From a virus: a stretch of DNA of 40,913 nt. Below are positions 1 to 8,577 of this stretch, one piece after another (the first letter of the stretch is position 1; each line of letters begins with the position of its first letter). The notes below the pieces were generated by a model that made no database searches, was not told the origin of the DNA, and saw nothing but the letters and a program-made list of their open reading frames with translations. A program made the position numbers and the translations under genes. The DNA is taken from IMG/VR virus record IMGVR_UViG_3300036846_000436, positions 1 to 40,913 of that record; one strand, given 5' to 3'.

Positions 1-43
1 TGCCCCCGCGATCGAAAGTTTTTCGGCCAAACACTCCCCCCCG
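1..43. other. left window end, possible genome terminus
   Basis: These bases follow the endolysin stop codon on the minus strand and hold no gene. The first ten bases (tgcccccgcg) are GC-rich, and the other window end lies just upstream of the small terminase gene, so this could be a cohesive end of a cos-type genome. No direct terminal repeat is shared with the right end. The terminus idea is inference. Confidence 0.35.
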
Positions 44-1045
44 TCATTGCGATTTTTTTTCTTCCGTGGCGAGCCGATCAAATAATCCTTTCTTGATTGG
101 CGCAGGGTATATGACCTCGACCTCGTCATCTGTTGTGATGCCTAACCTATCCATGAGCGACGGCGAAAGATCAGCAACACGCTTGGTATCCTCATGCGGT
201 CCCCAATCGGCAGGCCATGCGAGGAACTGCTTGCCTGTAGCCGGCGCACGTACCAGTGCAGGATAGGGCTGCGCTAGTTGCGTCTTTGGCGTGACCGCAT
301 AATCCCATCTGCACGCAACATACGGTCGATCGACATTCAAGCGACGTGCCAGGCCTGTTGTGCCTGGCGGTTGCTGCTCGAGGAACAGCCACGGCGCTTG
401 TTCGTATTCGTAAATAAATGCGAGCCCTTCGTCGGCGTCGACGCCCATGTCATCGGGACCGCCGAAGTAGGAGCATTTGCCTTTGACTTTCAGCAATGAA
501 GTTGACGGCGGCTCGACGGTTCGCACTGTCGTTCCCACAAGCGCCGTGGTGATGGCGCAACAAATCGCCGTGAAATCTTCATCATAAATCGCAGCGTCCG
601 CGGTGCTGTCCACGAAGCACGTTTCGATGAGCACGGCCGGCGCCTCGGTTTGATTGAGGAAAAACAAGTCGGTGCGTTTTTTCGGCCCGCGATCGATAAG
701 GCCGGCGGCGTTGGCGATGTTTTCCGAGATCAAGTCGGCGAGCGCGGCTTGCGTCGTGTAGAGGCATTCGGTGCCCATCGGCTCGTCGGTTTCGGCGTAG
801 GCATTGAAATGCACCGACACGTCGAAGTCGCGCGCGCCTTGCGCGTTGTGAAAATCGACAATGCGATTGAGGTTTTCGTTTTGAGTTTTTGAAACGTTGT
901 CGTGGAAAGTCACGACTTGCACGCCGGCGGCGTGCAATTGCTTGGCGACTTCCTCGACCACGCGGCGCGCCTCGTCGACTTCGTCGAGGATGCCGGATGC
1001 ACCGCGCACATATTTTCCGTGGCCCGAACTGATGACGATTTTCAT
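44..1045 (-). CDS. endolysin: N-acetylmuramoyl-L-alanine amidase (Amidase_3) with C-terminal DPBB-like domain
   Basis: 333 residues. Residues 1-170 fit the zinc-dependent Amidase_3 fold, which cuts the lactyl-peptide bond of peptidoglycan. Likely zinc ligands are His9 (ISSGHGK), a Glu in DEVDEAR near 22-25, and the His in SVHFNAY; the Glu in LIETCF is the likely catalytic residue. Residues 185-325 look like a separate double-psi beta-barrel type domain (GKCSYFGG, ACRWDY, DWGPH, VADLSPSLM), probably wall-binding; that assignment is tentative. The start at 1045 is preferred over an ATG 24 bases upstream because AGGGGAG lies just before it, overlapping the end of the previous gene. It has no signal peptide, so it probably needs a holin, and none is obvious next to it. 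It is the last gene of the late minus-strand operon. Confidence 0.88.
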   Translation of the reverse strand: MKIVISSGHGKYVRGASGILDEVDEARRVVEEVAKQLHAAGVQVVTFHDNVSKTQNENLNRIVDFHNAQGARDFDVSVHFNAYAETDEPMGTECLYTTQAALADLISENIANAAGLIDRGPKKRTDLFFLNQTEAPAVLIETCFVDSTADAAIYDEDFTAICCAITTALVGTTVRTVEPPSTSLLKVKGKCSYFGGPDDMGVDADEGLAFIYEYEQAPWLFLEQQPPGTTGLARRLNVDRPYVACRWDYAVTPKTQLAQPYPALVRAPATGKQFLAWPADWGPHEDTKRVADLSPSLMDRLGITTDDEVEVIYPAPIKKGLFDRLATEEKKSQ

Positions 1046-1049
1046 GCTT

Positions 1050-1286
1050 TCACTCCCCTTTGAACTCAAGGCGTTGCCGCACTTCGCTGCATGTTTCGAT
1101 TACTGGCGTGTATTTGGAATCGCCGGTGAACACCAGACATTTGACGCCGGCGTGAAAGTGCTCGCCCGGCTGGCCGCGCGGTTCCCGCAAGGCGACAACT
1201 TGCTCGGGATTGATCAGCACCATTTGCCGATCCGGCCCCGTGAGGGCGATCAGGCGCAGCGCCAGGATGATTTGCTCGAGCGTCAT
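1050..1286 (-). CDS. small FlbD-like protein of unknown function
   Basis: 78 residues, between the tail hub and the endolysin. The start ATG at 1286 overlaps the hub stop codon (TGATG), and the gene's own end carries the endolysin ribosome-binding site. The order of elements (a hydrophobic start, VLINPEQVVALRE, CLVFTGDSKY, ETCSEVRQRL) resembles short FlbD-like beta proteins often found beside phage tail-lysis junctions. No catalytic motif or membrane segment is seen. The resemblance is by eye; function is not known. Confidence 0.7.
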   Translation of the reverse strand: MTLEQIILALRLIALTGPDRQMVLINPEQVVALREPRGQPGEHFHAGVKCLVFTGDSKYTPVIETCSEVRQRLEFKGE

Positions 1287-4156
1287 CAATTGATTTGTGA
1301 CCCGCGAATATCGCCGCTCGGGCTGCCGCCGACGAACGTGACAAACGACACGCCGTTGATCGCTGCGCCGCGCGCACCGGCACCGCCGCCAGCACCGGCA
1401 CCGGCGCCAGACCCGGCACTCCCGACTGATCCGGCTAAGCCCGGACCGCCGCCAGCACCTGCAAAACCAACAGCGCCCTGTGTTTGCGTGCCGCCTGCTC
1501 CGCCAGCGGTCGGCGTCCCTGCACTTCCGTCGTTTCCATTTATTCCAGAAACGCCATTGCTATGAATGCCGCCGGCGCCACCATTTGTTCCTGCACCGCC
1601 ACCGCCACCAGCCGCGCCATAGAATGTCTGCGCTCCAACGACTGTCCCATTTCCACCGTTGCCGCCGCCACCGCCGCCGCCGGCCCAAATTTGATTGACG
1701 GTAAGCAAGATTGCTACTGTTGTTTTCAGCGCCGTTCCGCCCGTTCCGCCAGTGCCGCCGGTGCCTGCGGTAACTGCTGCTCCATTGCCACCGGCTCCGC
1801 CCTTACCTTGAATGCGCCCGTTCACAATCACTTGGATCGTGACGCCGGCCGGCCACGTGCCAACGTCAAACGCCGGCACGCCGGCCGAGGTTGATCCGAC
1901 AATTACGCCGGCGTTGATCGTGCACGTCACCGTGTTGCCGGCGACCGGCGTGCCGTAGATCGAATCGTGCATCGTGCGCAGATTCACGTTCATCAAATTT
2001 GCGTCGATAATGATTGTGTGATCGCCGGGCGATGCGGCGGCGAATCCGGTCAGCGAAATTTCCTCGGCCTCGATCTCGAAAAAATCGGCGCGCGGATTTA
2101 ATCGCGTGATCTGCGCCGGAATTGTAATCGGCAGGCCAATCGCGGTTTGAAAAATCCACGAGCCGATTTGATAGCCGGTGCCGAGCAGCGGCGTTGCCAC
2201 TGAGCCGCGCAGCATGTTGAAGCTGATGCGCCGCGGCGGATCGCGATAGCGCGCGAGTTGCACAGTGCCGATCGAGTCGGCGACCGAGCGACCGCCATCG
2301 GGAATCCAGCGCGAATAGATTTTTTTGATTGCCGGCGTGCCATAGGCCGCTTCCGCCGTAGCGTCGCGCTGAAAGCTGGTCGAGCGATAGTTGTTCTCTT
2401 GATCGTCGTTGATCAACGGATTGATTTTCGCGAAATAGGTATAAACTTGCGACAGGCGTTTTTCCGGCTGTTCCTTGACCTCGAGCGAATCGGCCATGAA
2501 ATTTTGGTGGTCGAAAACGTCAGCACCCGACGGGATCGGGCGCAGCACCAAAAGCCGAATTTTCTGATTGATCGAATCCCACCAAATTACGAGTCCGACT
2601 TGCTCGACCAATTCCGACACCAGGTCCGCGACCGACTTCGGCTCAGTAATCGTCGCCGTGTAAACTGTCGATAAATAACCGGCGACCTCCGCTTGCCACG
2701 CCGTCAGGTCGATATAGCTCGACGGCACGGCGGCGTAGGTAACTAGCAGGTCGCGGATGATCGTTGCCGGATCGGCCGACGTATATTGCAACACGACTTG
2801 CACGCGGCCTTGCGCATTGTGTGCGACCGCCGTCGTGTTTTTTTGCCCGCGCGTCAATGTCAGTGTGTCGCCCGAGCGGGTAAACGAACAAATTTCCGAG
2901 CCATCAATCTGCAGAAACCCGCTCGCCGGATATGACGAATTACCGATCCCTGCCGGCAGTAGCGTCGCGCTGGTGGCGACGTTGGTGATGTTGGCGCTAA
3001 GAAAGCCCGGCGACAGCGTTGGCGCTTGTGCGCGATCGCCGTCCGCAAGCTTCAGCACGTCTTTGGCGATGATCTGATATTCGCCCTTGGTCGATGGTCC
3101 GTCGACGCTCTCGATAATGAAATTGCGAATTTCCATCGCGGCAAGCGCCTGGCCGAGCGCGCCGGTGATCACGCGCAGCGCCCGCCCCTGCAGCTTGAGG
3201 CCATAGCGCGCCCTGAATTTTCCCCAAAAACTCCCTTGCGTGAACGGCTCGGCGTCGAGCACGTGCCGGTGATCGCGAAACTTGCATGTGACGGTCGCCC
3301 GCGTGCCGATATTCTCGCCGAGTGACACCGTCGCCGGATCAATCTTGACTTCCAACAAGCTTGGAATTGCATCGATGTCGCGCGGCAAATAACCGGCGTC
3401 GATCGCAAAGCGCAGCATCGTCGCCACGGTCAACGCAATCGGCGGCGTCACGCTCGGGAATCGCGTCGGCGTCGGCACAAAGTTGCCGGTGCGTCTGGCG
3501 TAGGGGTGAATGGTGAATTCGTCGATCCATCCATTGTAAAGAGCCGAGGTGTCGTCGCCGTCGCGGCCGATCGCCAGCGTGCCGGTCGAGTCATTGATGG
3601 CGCCAGCGATCGCCGTCGAGGCCTCCATCACGCCATCGACAAACAGCATGAGCAAACCGCCATAGCGCGTAAGGGCGACGTGATGGTAGCGCGTGCTTGC
3701 GCCGAATGTTGTCGTTCCATTGCAGAGGATTTGCGTGGAACCTTGAAACACTTTGGCGCTGATGACACCGCTTGGCTGAATGTCAATGTTCCATGCGCGC
3801 GTCGTGTTGGCGCCGCCCACGCCGGCACGCTGGCCGCAGAAATTTCGCTCCGCGCCGATGGCGCTATCGTTCCAGAAATAAAACTCGATCGAAAAGTCAT
3901 TGCTGCCGAACGAAAAATCGACGCTGTCCGGCGTGCTAATGTAGCCGGTGCCCTGCACATGCAATTCGCCGTTGCCGAATGAACATGGCGACGATAACGA
4001 CACATCGCCCGCCGGCGTCCACACATGCGTCGATCCGACCGTATTAGTGTCGGGATAAAGATGCGGTGATGAACTGACCTCGTCAAAAGCTTGATGCACC
4101 AAAGTCGGCACTATGGCCGGCACGTCAATCTCGACGTATGTGAGCGCCTTGGTCAC
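1286..4156 (-). CDS. tail hub / tip protein with inserted LamG domain and glycine-rich tip
   Basis: 956 residues. After a first strand (LTYVEIDVP) comes a LamG/concanavalin-like domain at about 35-225 (FSIEFYFWND, YHHVALTRYGG, FVDGVMEAS, WIDEFTIHPYARR). From about 235 to 720 it matches phage tail central-hub proteins (YLPRDIDAIPSLLEVKIDP, LGENIGTRATVTCKFRDH, QVGLVIWWDSINQKIRLLVLR). The last 200 residues are rich in Gly repeats such as GGTGGTGG and GGGGGGGNGG, as in polyglycine adhesin tips, and end in a short beta motif (INGVSFVTFVGG). It probably forms the tail tip and contacts the host surface, with LamG and the Gly-rich part as sugar- or receptor-binding elements. It overlaps the upstream gene by 4 bases (ATGA). 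Confidence 0.85.
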   Translation of the reverse strand: MTKALTYVEIDVPAIVPTLVHQAFDEVSSSPHLYPDTNTVGSTHVWTPAGDVSLSSPCSFGNGELHVQGTGYISTPDSVDFSFGSNDFSIEFYFWNDSAIGAERNFCGQRAGVGGANTTRAWNIDIQPSGVISAKVFQGSTQILCNGTTTFGASTRYHHVALTRYGGLLMLFVDGVMEASTAIAGAINDSTGTLAIGRDGDDTSALYNGWIDEFTIHPYARRTGNFVPTPTRFPSVTPPIALTVATMLRFAIDAGYLPRDIDAIPSLLEVKIDPATVSLGENIGTRATVTCKFRDHRHVLDAEPFTQGSFWGKFRARYGLKLQGRALRVITGALGQALAAMEIRNFIIESVDGPSTKGEYQIIAKDVLKLADGDRAQAPTLSPGFLSANITNVATSATLLPAGIGNSSYPASGFLQIDGSEICSFTRSGDTLTLTRGQKNTTAVAHNAQGRVQVVLQYTSADPATIIRDLLVTYAAVPSSYIDLTAWQAEVAGYLSTVYTATITEPKSVADLVSELVEQVGLVIWWDSINQKIRLLVLRPIPSGADVFDHQNFMADSLEVKEQPEKRLSQVYTYFAKINPLINDDQENNYRSTSFQRDATAEAAYGTPAIKKIYSRWIPDGGRSVADSIGTVQLARYRDPPRRISFNMLRGSVATPLLGTGYQIGSWIFQTAIGLPITIPAQITRLNPRADFFEIEAEEISLTGFAAASPGDHTIIIDANLMNVNLRTMHDSIYGTPVAGNTVTCTINAGVIVGSTSAGVPAFDVGTWPAGVTIQVIVNGRIQGKGGAGGNGAAVTAGTGGTGGTGGTALKTTVAILLTVNQIWAGGGGGGGNGGNGTVVGAQTFYGAAGGGGGAGTNGGAGGIHSNGVSGINGNDGSAGTPTAGGAGGTQTQGAVGFAGAGGGPGLAGSVGSAGSGAGAGAGGGAGARGAAINGVSFVTFVGGSPSGDIRGSQIN

Positions 4157-4968
4157 GCGATACCCGCCATTTCCAGCGTCAGCGCAATGCGCCGGTGATC
4201 GGGCGACACCTCGGGCTCGGCGTCGGCCGTGAGCCAGGAATAGCCGGTTTCATTCGGATAATCGGTCGGCGCCCATGACCAGAAAAACGGCGTTTCTTCC
4301 GCTGCGGCCAGGAACGGATCGACCGATTGCCGGTAAAATGTCGGTGTGAAGCCGAAAAACTCGGCTTTGCTCGCGCGACTTTCAGATAGCACGATGCGAC
4401 CTAAAAAGTTGCCGCTTTCCGACATGCCGTTGACGATCCGCGTTCGTCGCCCGAACGTGAACGGCACGTGCGTCACGTCGACTTTGATGCCGCGTTCGAG
4501 CACCAAAAGCCGCCCGACATACATGACCGCCATTTGTGCGAGCGCCGACGAGGTATCGAGAAAAATGCGCAAGCCGCCATAAGTGTCCGGATTGAATCGA
4601 GCAATCAGCGGCGAGTCGTCGGCGACCGGCAAATAATTGGCGTCGAGCAATGGCACGATCGGCGACGTGCCGAGCGTCTCGACATAGAAGCCGATTCCGG
4701 CACTGCCGAAATTGTGGCCGGCAATCCCGACATAGTTGATCGTTCCCGAAAGGCCGCTGATGTCGATGATCTCGCCGCCAGTGAGGATCGAACCGGATTT
4801 CCAGTATAAATGCGTTGCCGGATTTGCCACGTTAATCAGCGGGAAGCCGTCGGCCTCGGTCGACGGCGCAATATTTGTCGTGGTGACTTGATTGCGGTAG
4901 CCGATCAGAGGCGTGCCTGGCGGCTGATCGGCGGCCGAAAGCCCGGCGGTCGGCAAAATTAGCGGCAT
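4153..4968 (-). CDS. distal tail protein (Dit-like / discoidin-like)
   Basis: 271 residues, between tape measure and hub, the usual place of the distal tail protein that joins tail tube and tip. The N-terminal half has a jelly-roll look (WKSGSILTGGEIIDISGL, INYVGIAGHNFG) like F5/8C-type domains; the C-terminal half carries MYVGRLLVLERGIKV and FGFTPTFYRQ, typical of tail proteins of this type. The start has AGGGTG six bases upstream, inside the end of the tape measure gene. No enzyme motif is seen. The Dit role is inferred from position and fold impression. Confidence 0.75.
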   Translation of the reverse strand: MPLILPTAGLSAADQPPGTPLIGYRNQVTTTNIAPSTEADGFPLINVANPATHLYWKSGSILTGGEIIDISGLSGTINYVGIAGHNFGSAGIGFYVETLGTSPIVPLLDANYLPVADDSPLIARFNPDTYGGLRIFLDTSSALAQMAVMYVGRLLVLERGIKVDVTHVPFTFGRRTRIVNGMSESGNFLGRIVLSESRASKAEFFGFTPTFYRQSVDPFLAAAEETPFFWSWAPTDYPNETGYSWLTADAEPEVSPDHRRIALTLEMAGIA

Positions 4969-4974
4969 TGTTTG

Positions 4975-6939
4975 TCACCCTGCGATTTTCAGCTTGTAGC
5001 CGTCGCGCGCGCCGGCGTTCAGAGCGTCGACCAGATCGCGCAACATGGTGCCGGTGAATAGATCACGCGGCCCGAGGCCGCTTAGCACGATCTCTTGCGA
5101 GCGGCCGCGACTGCCGCCCGCCTGGCCGGCCGGCGTGATGTCGACTTGTTCGCCCGAGGCCAGCGTGAGCGGCACGAGCTGATTGTCGACGCCGCTCATG
5201 CCGCCGGGCACCTTGAACGATCCGCCTTTGGCGAACGGTGTGGCCGCGATCGTCGCCACCGCGGCAAGGCCTGACGCGAGCGCGACGCCGGCGCCGATGA
5301 TGTCAAACGGCGGCGGATAGGTCGCGAGCGCTTTTGTATATGCCAGATAAGCGTTGAACGTCGCTTGGCTGATCGCCAGCGCTTTCGCAATCCCGGCGAA
5401 CTCTTTGTTTTTCTGCGCGAGCCCTGCAAACGCCGACGACGCGCTGTTGAGCATGTCCGACGTTGCATTTTTCCAACTGACGCCGGCGCGCTCGGCGTTC
5501 TTTTCGTTTATGTCGGCGATTTCCGCTGCCGAATATCCCATCTTTTGTAGGCCTTGATCGGCGATTGCCGCCTCTTTTTGAAAGCGCTCAAACGGGTTTA
5601 ATGATTGATCGAAAAATTTTGCGCCGGCGAGCTTTAACATGTCGTTGTTTAGCTGCTCCGCTTGCGGCCCGAGCTTGCCGAACTCGGCGCCGGTCAAAGT
5701 CACCTGATTTTTTGTGAGCTCTAAATGGGCAGCGGTTTGCAAAAGGCCCGGCGCTAGCTGCGAACCGAACACGCCCGAGGCCTCGAGCGTTTCCGCGCGT
5801 AGCTTTGCTATTTCTTTATTAAATGCCTCCAGGTTTTTGTTTGCTTCCGGGCTGAAATTGAGTTGCGCTTTGCCGAATTGCGCAGCCGCCTCTTGCACGG
5901 CTTTCATGCCGATCGCCGCGGCGGCAAATTCTTTTGCGCTCTGCGCGACTTCGTTGCTCGTTTCGTTAATGATCGCCGGCACTGGTTTGACCGCCTGGCC
6001 GACGCCCTCGATGCCATATTCGAAACCGAGCCACGCGCGTGTGCCTTCCTCGGCCGCGTCATTCGCCGCCGGCAGTGCCGCCTTTACCTTTTCAATGCCC
6101 GCCGCAAGATTTTCGAAATCGCGAATGCTGCCGCGGATGAAGGAAACCAGGCCGCCGAAATTGTCTTCGAATTTTTGGCTATTGCCGGCGGCCTCGCCAA
6201 ACGACTGCGCCAGCCGTTGCATGGCGGCGAGCAGGCCGCTGTCGCCGATGATCCGGATTATCAGCGCATCCTTGGTTTTGTTGAGATCGGTCAACGTGTC
6301 TTTGTATTTTTCCGCCGCCGCAAGCGCCGCGCCGCTCATGATCTGGCCGGTGTCCTGCATGCGCTTTTTTAGTTCCTCGAAACCGGCCGAGCCCTGATTT
6401 AAAATCGGAATGAGATTGGCGGCGCCCTTGCCGAAGATCGCTTGCACCGCGGCCGTTTTGGTCGTGCCGTCCGCGTATCTTGAAATCGCATCGGCGACTT
6501 TCAGAAACGCCTCGTCCGGCCGCAGCTTGATTAGATCATTGACGGACAGGCCGAGCGCCTTGAACGCCGCCGCCTGGTCGCTGGTCGGCCCCTCAGCCGC
6601 GATCATGTTTTTCGACAGCTTGGCGACCGAAGCGCCCAATTCCTCGAGACTAACGTCGCTCAATTCCGCCGCGTGCGCGAGCACCTGCAGATTGTCGGTC
6701 GGGATGCCGAATTTCTGCGACGCCTTGGCAAGCTTGTCTGCAGAATCGATCGCCTTGTTGACCGACTCCACGATGGCGTCGAACGTCCGCTCGACGGCCT
6801 TCTCGAGCCCGGTGCCGGCGGCGACGACCGACGCCGCCTTGCCGAAACTGCCGAGCGCGTCGGTCGCCTTTTTGATTCCTTCCTGCAGCTGCGCGATGTC
6901 CGCGCCGAAAACTACGCGGACGGCACCAATGTCAGCCAT
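4975..6939 (-). CDS. tail tape measure protein
   Basis: 654 residues, alanine-rich and largely helical. It sets tail length and travels inside the tube; at about 1.5 angstrom per residue the tail would be near 100 nm. The N-terminus (VVFGADIAQLQEGIKKATD) and the following helical block (DKLAKASQKFGIPTDNLQVL) are typical tape-measure features. A hydrophobic stretch lies near 530-585 (IIGAGVALASGLAAVATIAA), followed by FAKGGSFKVPGGMSGVDNQL and SGEQVDITPAG, the usual C-terminal signature. The start ATG overlaps the end of the tail-chaperone extension. No peptidase or lysozyme insert is seen. Confidence 0.9.
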   Translation of the reverse strand: MADIGAVRVVFGADIAQLQEGIKKATDALGSFGKAASVVAAGTGLEKAVERTFDAIVESVNKAIDSADKLAKASQKFGIPTDNLQVLAHAAELSDVSLEELGASVAKLSKNMIAAEGPTSDQAAAFKALGLSVNDLIKLRPDEAFLKVADAISRYADGTTKTAAVQAIFGKGAANLIPILNQGSAGFEELKKRMQDTGQIMSGAALAAAEKYKDTLTDLNKTKDALIIRIIGDSGLLAAMQRLAQSFGEAAGNSQKFEDNFGGLVSFIRGSIRDFENLAAGIEKVKAALPAANDAAEEGTRAWLGFEYGIEGVGQAVKPVPAIINETSNEVAQSAKEFAAAAIGMKAVQEAAAQFGKAQLNFSPEANKNLEAFNKEIAKLRAETLEASGVFGSQLAPGLLQTAAHLELTKNQVTLTGAEFGKLGPQAEQLNNDMLKLAGAKFFDQSLNPFERFQKEAAIADQGLQKMGYSAAEIADINEKNAERAGVSWKNATSDMLNSASSAFAGLAQKNKEFAGIAKALAISQATFNAYLAYTKALATYPPPFDIIGAGVALASGLAAVATIAATPFAKGGSFKVPGGMSGVDNQLVPLTLASGEQVDITPAGQAGGSRGRSQEIVLSGLGPRDLFTGTMLRDLVDALNAGARDGYKLKIAG

Positions 6940-7288
6940 GTTGTGCCTCTTTCATCGCAGCCTTTCGCGCCTCTTGTGCGCGATACCATTTCCACATGAG
7001 CGCGTTGGATTCCTGCCAGGTCTGCCGCTTGCGTTCGCGCATGAACAGTTTTTCCACCTCGGTAGACGACAGGCGTTTGGCACGTGATAGCGCGGCGATG
7101 TTGTATGCCAGAATCACGCGGCCGTTGTGCTCGTCGCGGCGCGCGATCGCGTGCGCGTCGATCACGAGCGCGACTAGACGAACGGTGGAACGCCAAAACT
7201 GTTCAGGATCGCCGCCGGCGATCAGCCATTTGCGGATGATGGAATCCCAATCCCATTGCCCGACTTCGTCGGCGGCGGCGTAGGGTCC
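6932..7288 (-). CDS. tail assembly chaperone, -1 frameshift extension
   Basis: This reading frame lies -1 to the chaperone frame and runs about 118 residues from the proposed slip site to the stop at 6932. It is protein-like (DEVGQWDWDSIIRKWLIAGG, EQFWRSTVRLVALVIDAH, RERKRQTWQESNALMWKW) and ends just inside the tape measure gene. Between 7498 and this segment the frame has no ATG, GTG or TTG that would make a sensible start. As in the G/GT pair of lambda-type phages, it is most simply read as the tail half of a 225-residue fusion made by programmed frameshifting. A separate gene with a rare start is the alternative. Confidence 0.65.
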   Translation of the reverse strand, partial: GPYAAADEVGQWDWDSIIRKWLIAGGDPEQFWRSTVRLVALVIDAHAIARRDEHNGRVILAYNIAALSRAKRLSSTEVEKLFMRERKRQTWQESNALMWKWYRAQEARKAAMKEAQHG

Positions 7289-7608
7289 GGTTTGTCCTCC
7301 GCCGCCGTCCCGAACGCGCGCGGGAATGCGTCGGAGAACTGTTTCAGGAATGCCGGCATGCCGAACTCGTCGAGCAAAATCGAGGCCTGCTTTTCCGTCA
7401 TCGGTTCGTGATGCAGCAATAGGCCGCAATGGAATAGTGCGAGCGTGTGTTCCGCACTCGGCCAATTCTTTTCCACGTCGCGCATGATCGCCGGCCACGG
7501 CTTGCCAAAACGTTGTTCCAGTTTTGCCAGGCCATAGTTGCCGAGCAAATAAGTAAAGGTCTTGTCGCCGATCGCGAGCTCGATTTCGCCCTTTTGTGGG
7601 TTTGCCAT
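7222..7608 (-). CDS. tail assembly chaperone (GTA_gp10-like), unshifted product
   Basis: 128 residues. The start ATG at 7608 forms a TAATG overlap with the major tail protein stop, with GGGGAG upstream. The body (GEIELAIGDKTFTYLLGNYG, LEQRFGKPW, ALFHCGLLLHHEPMTEKQA) matches the GTA_gp10 family found between tail tube and tape measure genes in alphaproteobacterial phages and gene transfer agents. Its Pro-rich end (DPTPPPTKSG) looks like a linker that continues only because the frame stays open past the proposed slip site. The protein coats or folds the tape measure during tail assembly. Confidence 0.8.
   Translation of the reverse strand: MANPQKGEIELAIGDKTFTYLLGNYGLAKLEQRFGKPWPAIMRDVEKNWPSAEHTLALFHCGLLLHHEPMTEKQASILLDEFGMPAFLKQFSDAFPRAFGTAAEDKPDPTPPPTKSGNGIGIPSSANG
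7282..7288 (-). promoter_or_regulatory. candidate -1 frameshift site
   Basis: Read on the minus strand the bases are GGACCCT, in zero frame G GAC CCT. A -1 slip here joins the chaperone frame to the extension just before the clearly protein-like part. The match to the XXXYYYZ rule is imperfect: CCT to CCC re-pairs well, GAC to GGA does not. A second candidate, GGAAAAG at 7390-7396, lies upstream but would put an arginine-rich, less convincing stretch in the product. Confidence 0.35.
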
Positions 7609-8042
7609 TAGGTGCTCCCCACCGTCAGGTCGCCCGTGACCTTCCACTTTGCCGTTGCGGTCATCTTGTTGTCGTACGGCGCGGAAATGTCATAGCCGTT
7701 GAGATTGCCCGAGAAAAACCAAGTCGTGCCATTCGGGTATGACAGGCGAATGAACCGCGTCCGGCTCGTGCCCGGCGGCAAATTCATGAGCGAGAACAAA
7801 AAATCGTCCGTCGTTCCGCCAGGCACGAAGTTCATTTCACACGAGAATTCGCCGCCGTCGCCGAGGCCGACGATAAACTCGCGCCGCTGATTTGGTGATT
7901 GCATATGCGTCACGTCGATGTCGTCATATTTGACTGACGGCGGCGTGATGTTGGTGACTTCGGCTAGTGCTTGGAGAACGTCGGGCGACGAGCCGGTAGC
8001 AACCTCGACCACGCACCCGTAACCTAGCAAGGCGTTAGACAT
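7608..8042 (-). CDS. major tail tube protein
   Basis: 144 residues, directly upstream of the chaperone and tape measure genes, the standard place of the tail tube subunit. The sequence shows the usual features of lambda gpV-like tube proteins: VEVATGSSPDVLQALAEVTN, NFVPGGTTDDFL, RLSYPNGTTWFFSGNLNGYD, TATAKWKVTGD. The 55 bases upstream are not coding and contain an inverted repeat (gacaagc ... gcttgtc, 8042-8074) near the start. The next gene follows with a TAATG overlap. Many copies of this protein stack as hexameric rings. Confidence 0.85.
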   Translation of the reverse strand: MSNALLGYGCVVEVATGSSPDVLQALAEVTNITPPSVKYDDIDVTHMQSPNQRREFIVGLGDGGEFSCEMNFVPGGTTDDFLFSLMNLPPGTSRTRFIRLSYPNGTTWFFSGNLNGYDISAPYDNKMTATAKWKVTGDLTVGST

Positions 8043-8097
8043 GACAAGCCCTCAAAGCATAGGAGGAAGCTTGTCGCACCGTGCCGGGAAAATACCC

Positions 8098-8577
8098 TCA
8101 ACTGATCTTTGCCGCAATCCGCGCCGACTTGCGCGCCGCCCGCTGTCGCGCTTTCTCAATTTCCACGGCCATTTGCTTAATGATAATCGCGAGCGAATTC
8201 GCTTTTTCGCCGTCAAAGGCCGGCCGCATAAACGGCTGCGGCCGATGGTGGATCGTGCCGAATTCCTGAAACACTGATTCGGGCACGGGTCCGGCCTCGA
8301 CCAAAACCTCGACCTCGGATTGCTTGTCGTATGAGGCCTTGCCGCCGCGCGTCATTCGCGATGGCTGCGCCGGCGTCGCGCTGATCGATTCAATCAAGTG
8401 CCCGGTCGGCCCTCGCGTCGCCAACGCCTGGGCCGTCTCGGCCATTGGCTGCGCGCCGGCGAGCAGCGCGCGGCGCACGATGTTTGCGGCCGTCGCTTTG
8501 GAGAACTCGTCGCGCAGGCCGGCGACGGTTTCCGACAATCCCTCAATTTTTATAATTTTGGTCGTGATCAGCGGCAT
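8098..8577 (-). CDS. HK97 gp10-like tail completion protein
   Basis: 159 residues. The pattern (IKIEGLSETVAGLRDEF, RRALLAGAQPMAETAQALA, TGHLIESI, FQEFGTIHHRPQPFMRPAFD) is typical of HK97 gp10, a minor protein at the head-tail joint or tail end. The motif EFGT..H..QPFMRPAF is the family hallmark. The start follows directly on the stop of the upstream gene (TAAATG). The C-terminus is basic and helical. Confidence 0.85.
   Translation of the reverse strand: MPLITTKIIKIEGLSETVAGLRDEFSKATAANIVRRALLAGAQPMAETAQALATRGPTGHLIESISATPAQPSRMTRGGKASYDKQSEVEVLVEAGPVPESVFQEFGTIHHRPQPFMRPAFDGEKANSLAIIIKQMAVEIEKARQRAARKSARIAAKIS

Noticed and set aside
7289-7498. Upstream part of the chaperone -1 frame, as a gene starting at 7498
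   Set aside because: This stretch is Arg-rich, lies inside the well-matched chaperone gene and has no ribosome-binding site. A frameshift explains the downstream part better.
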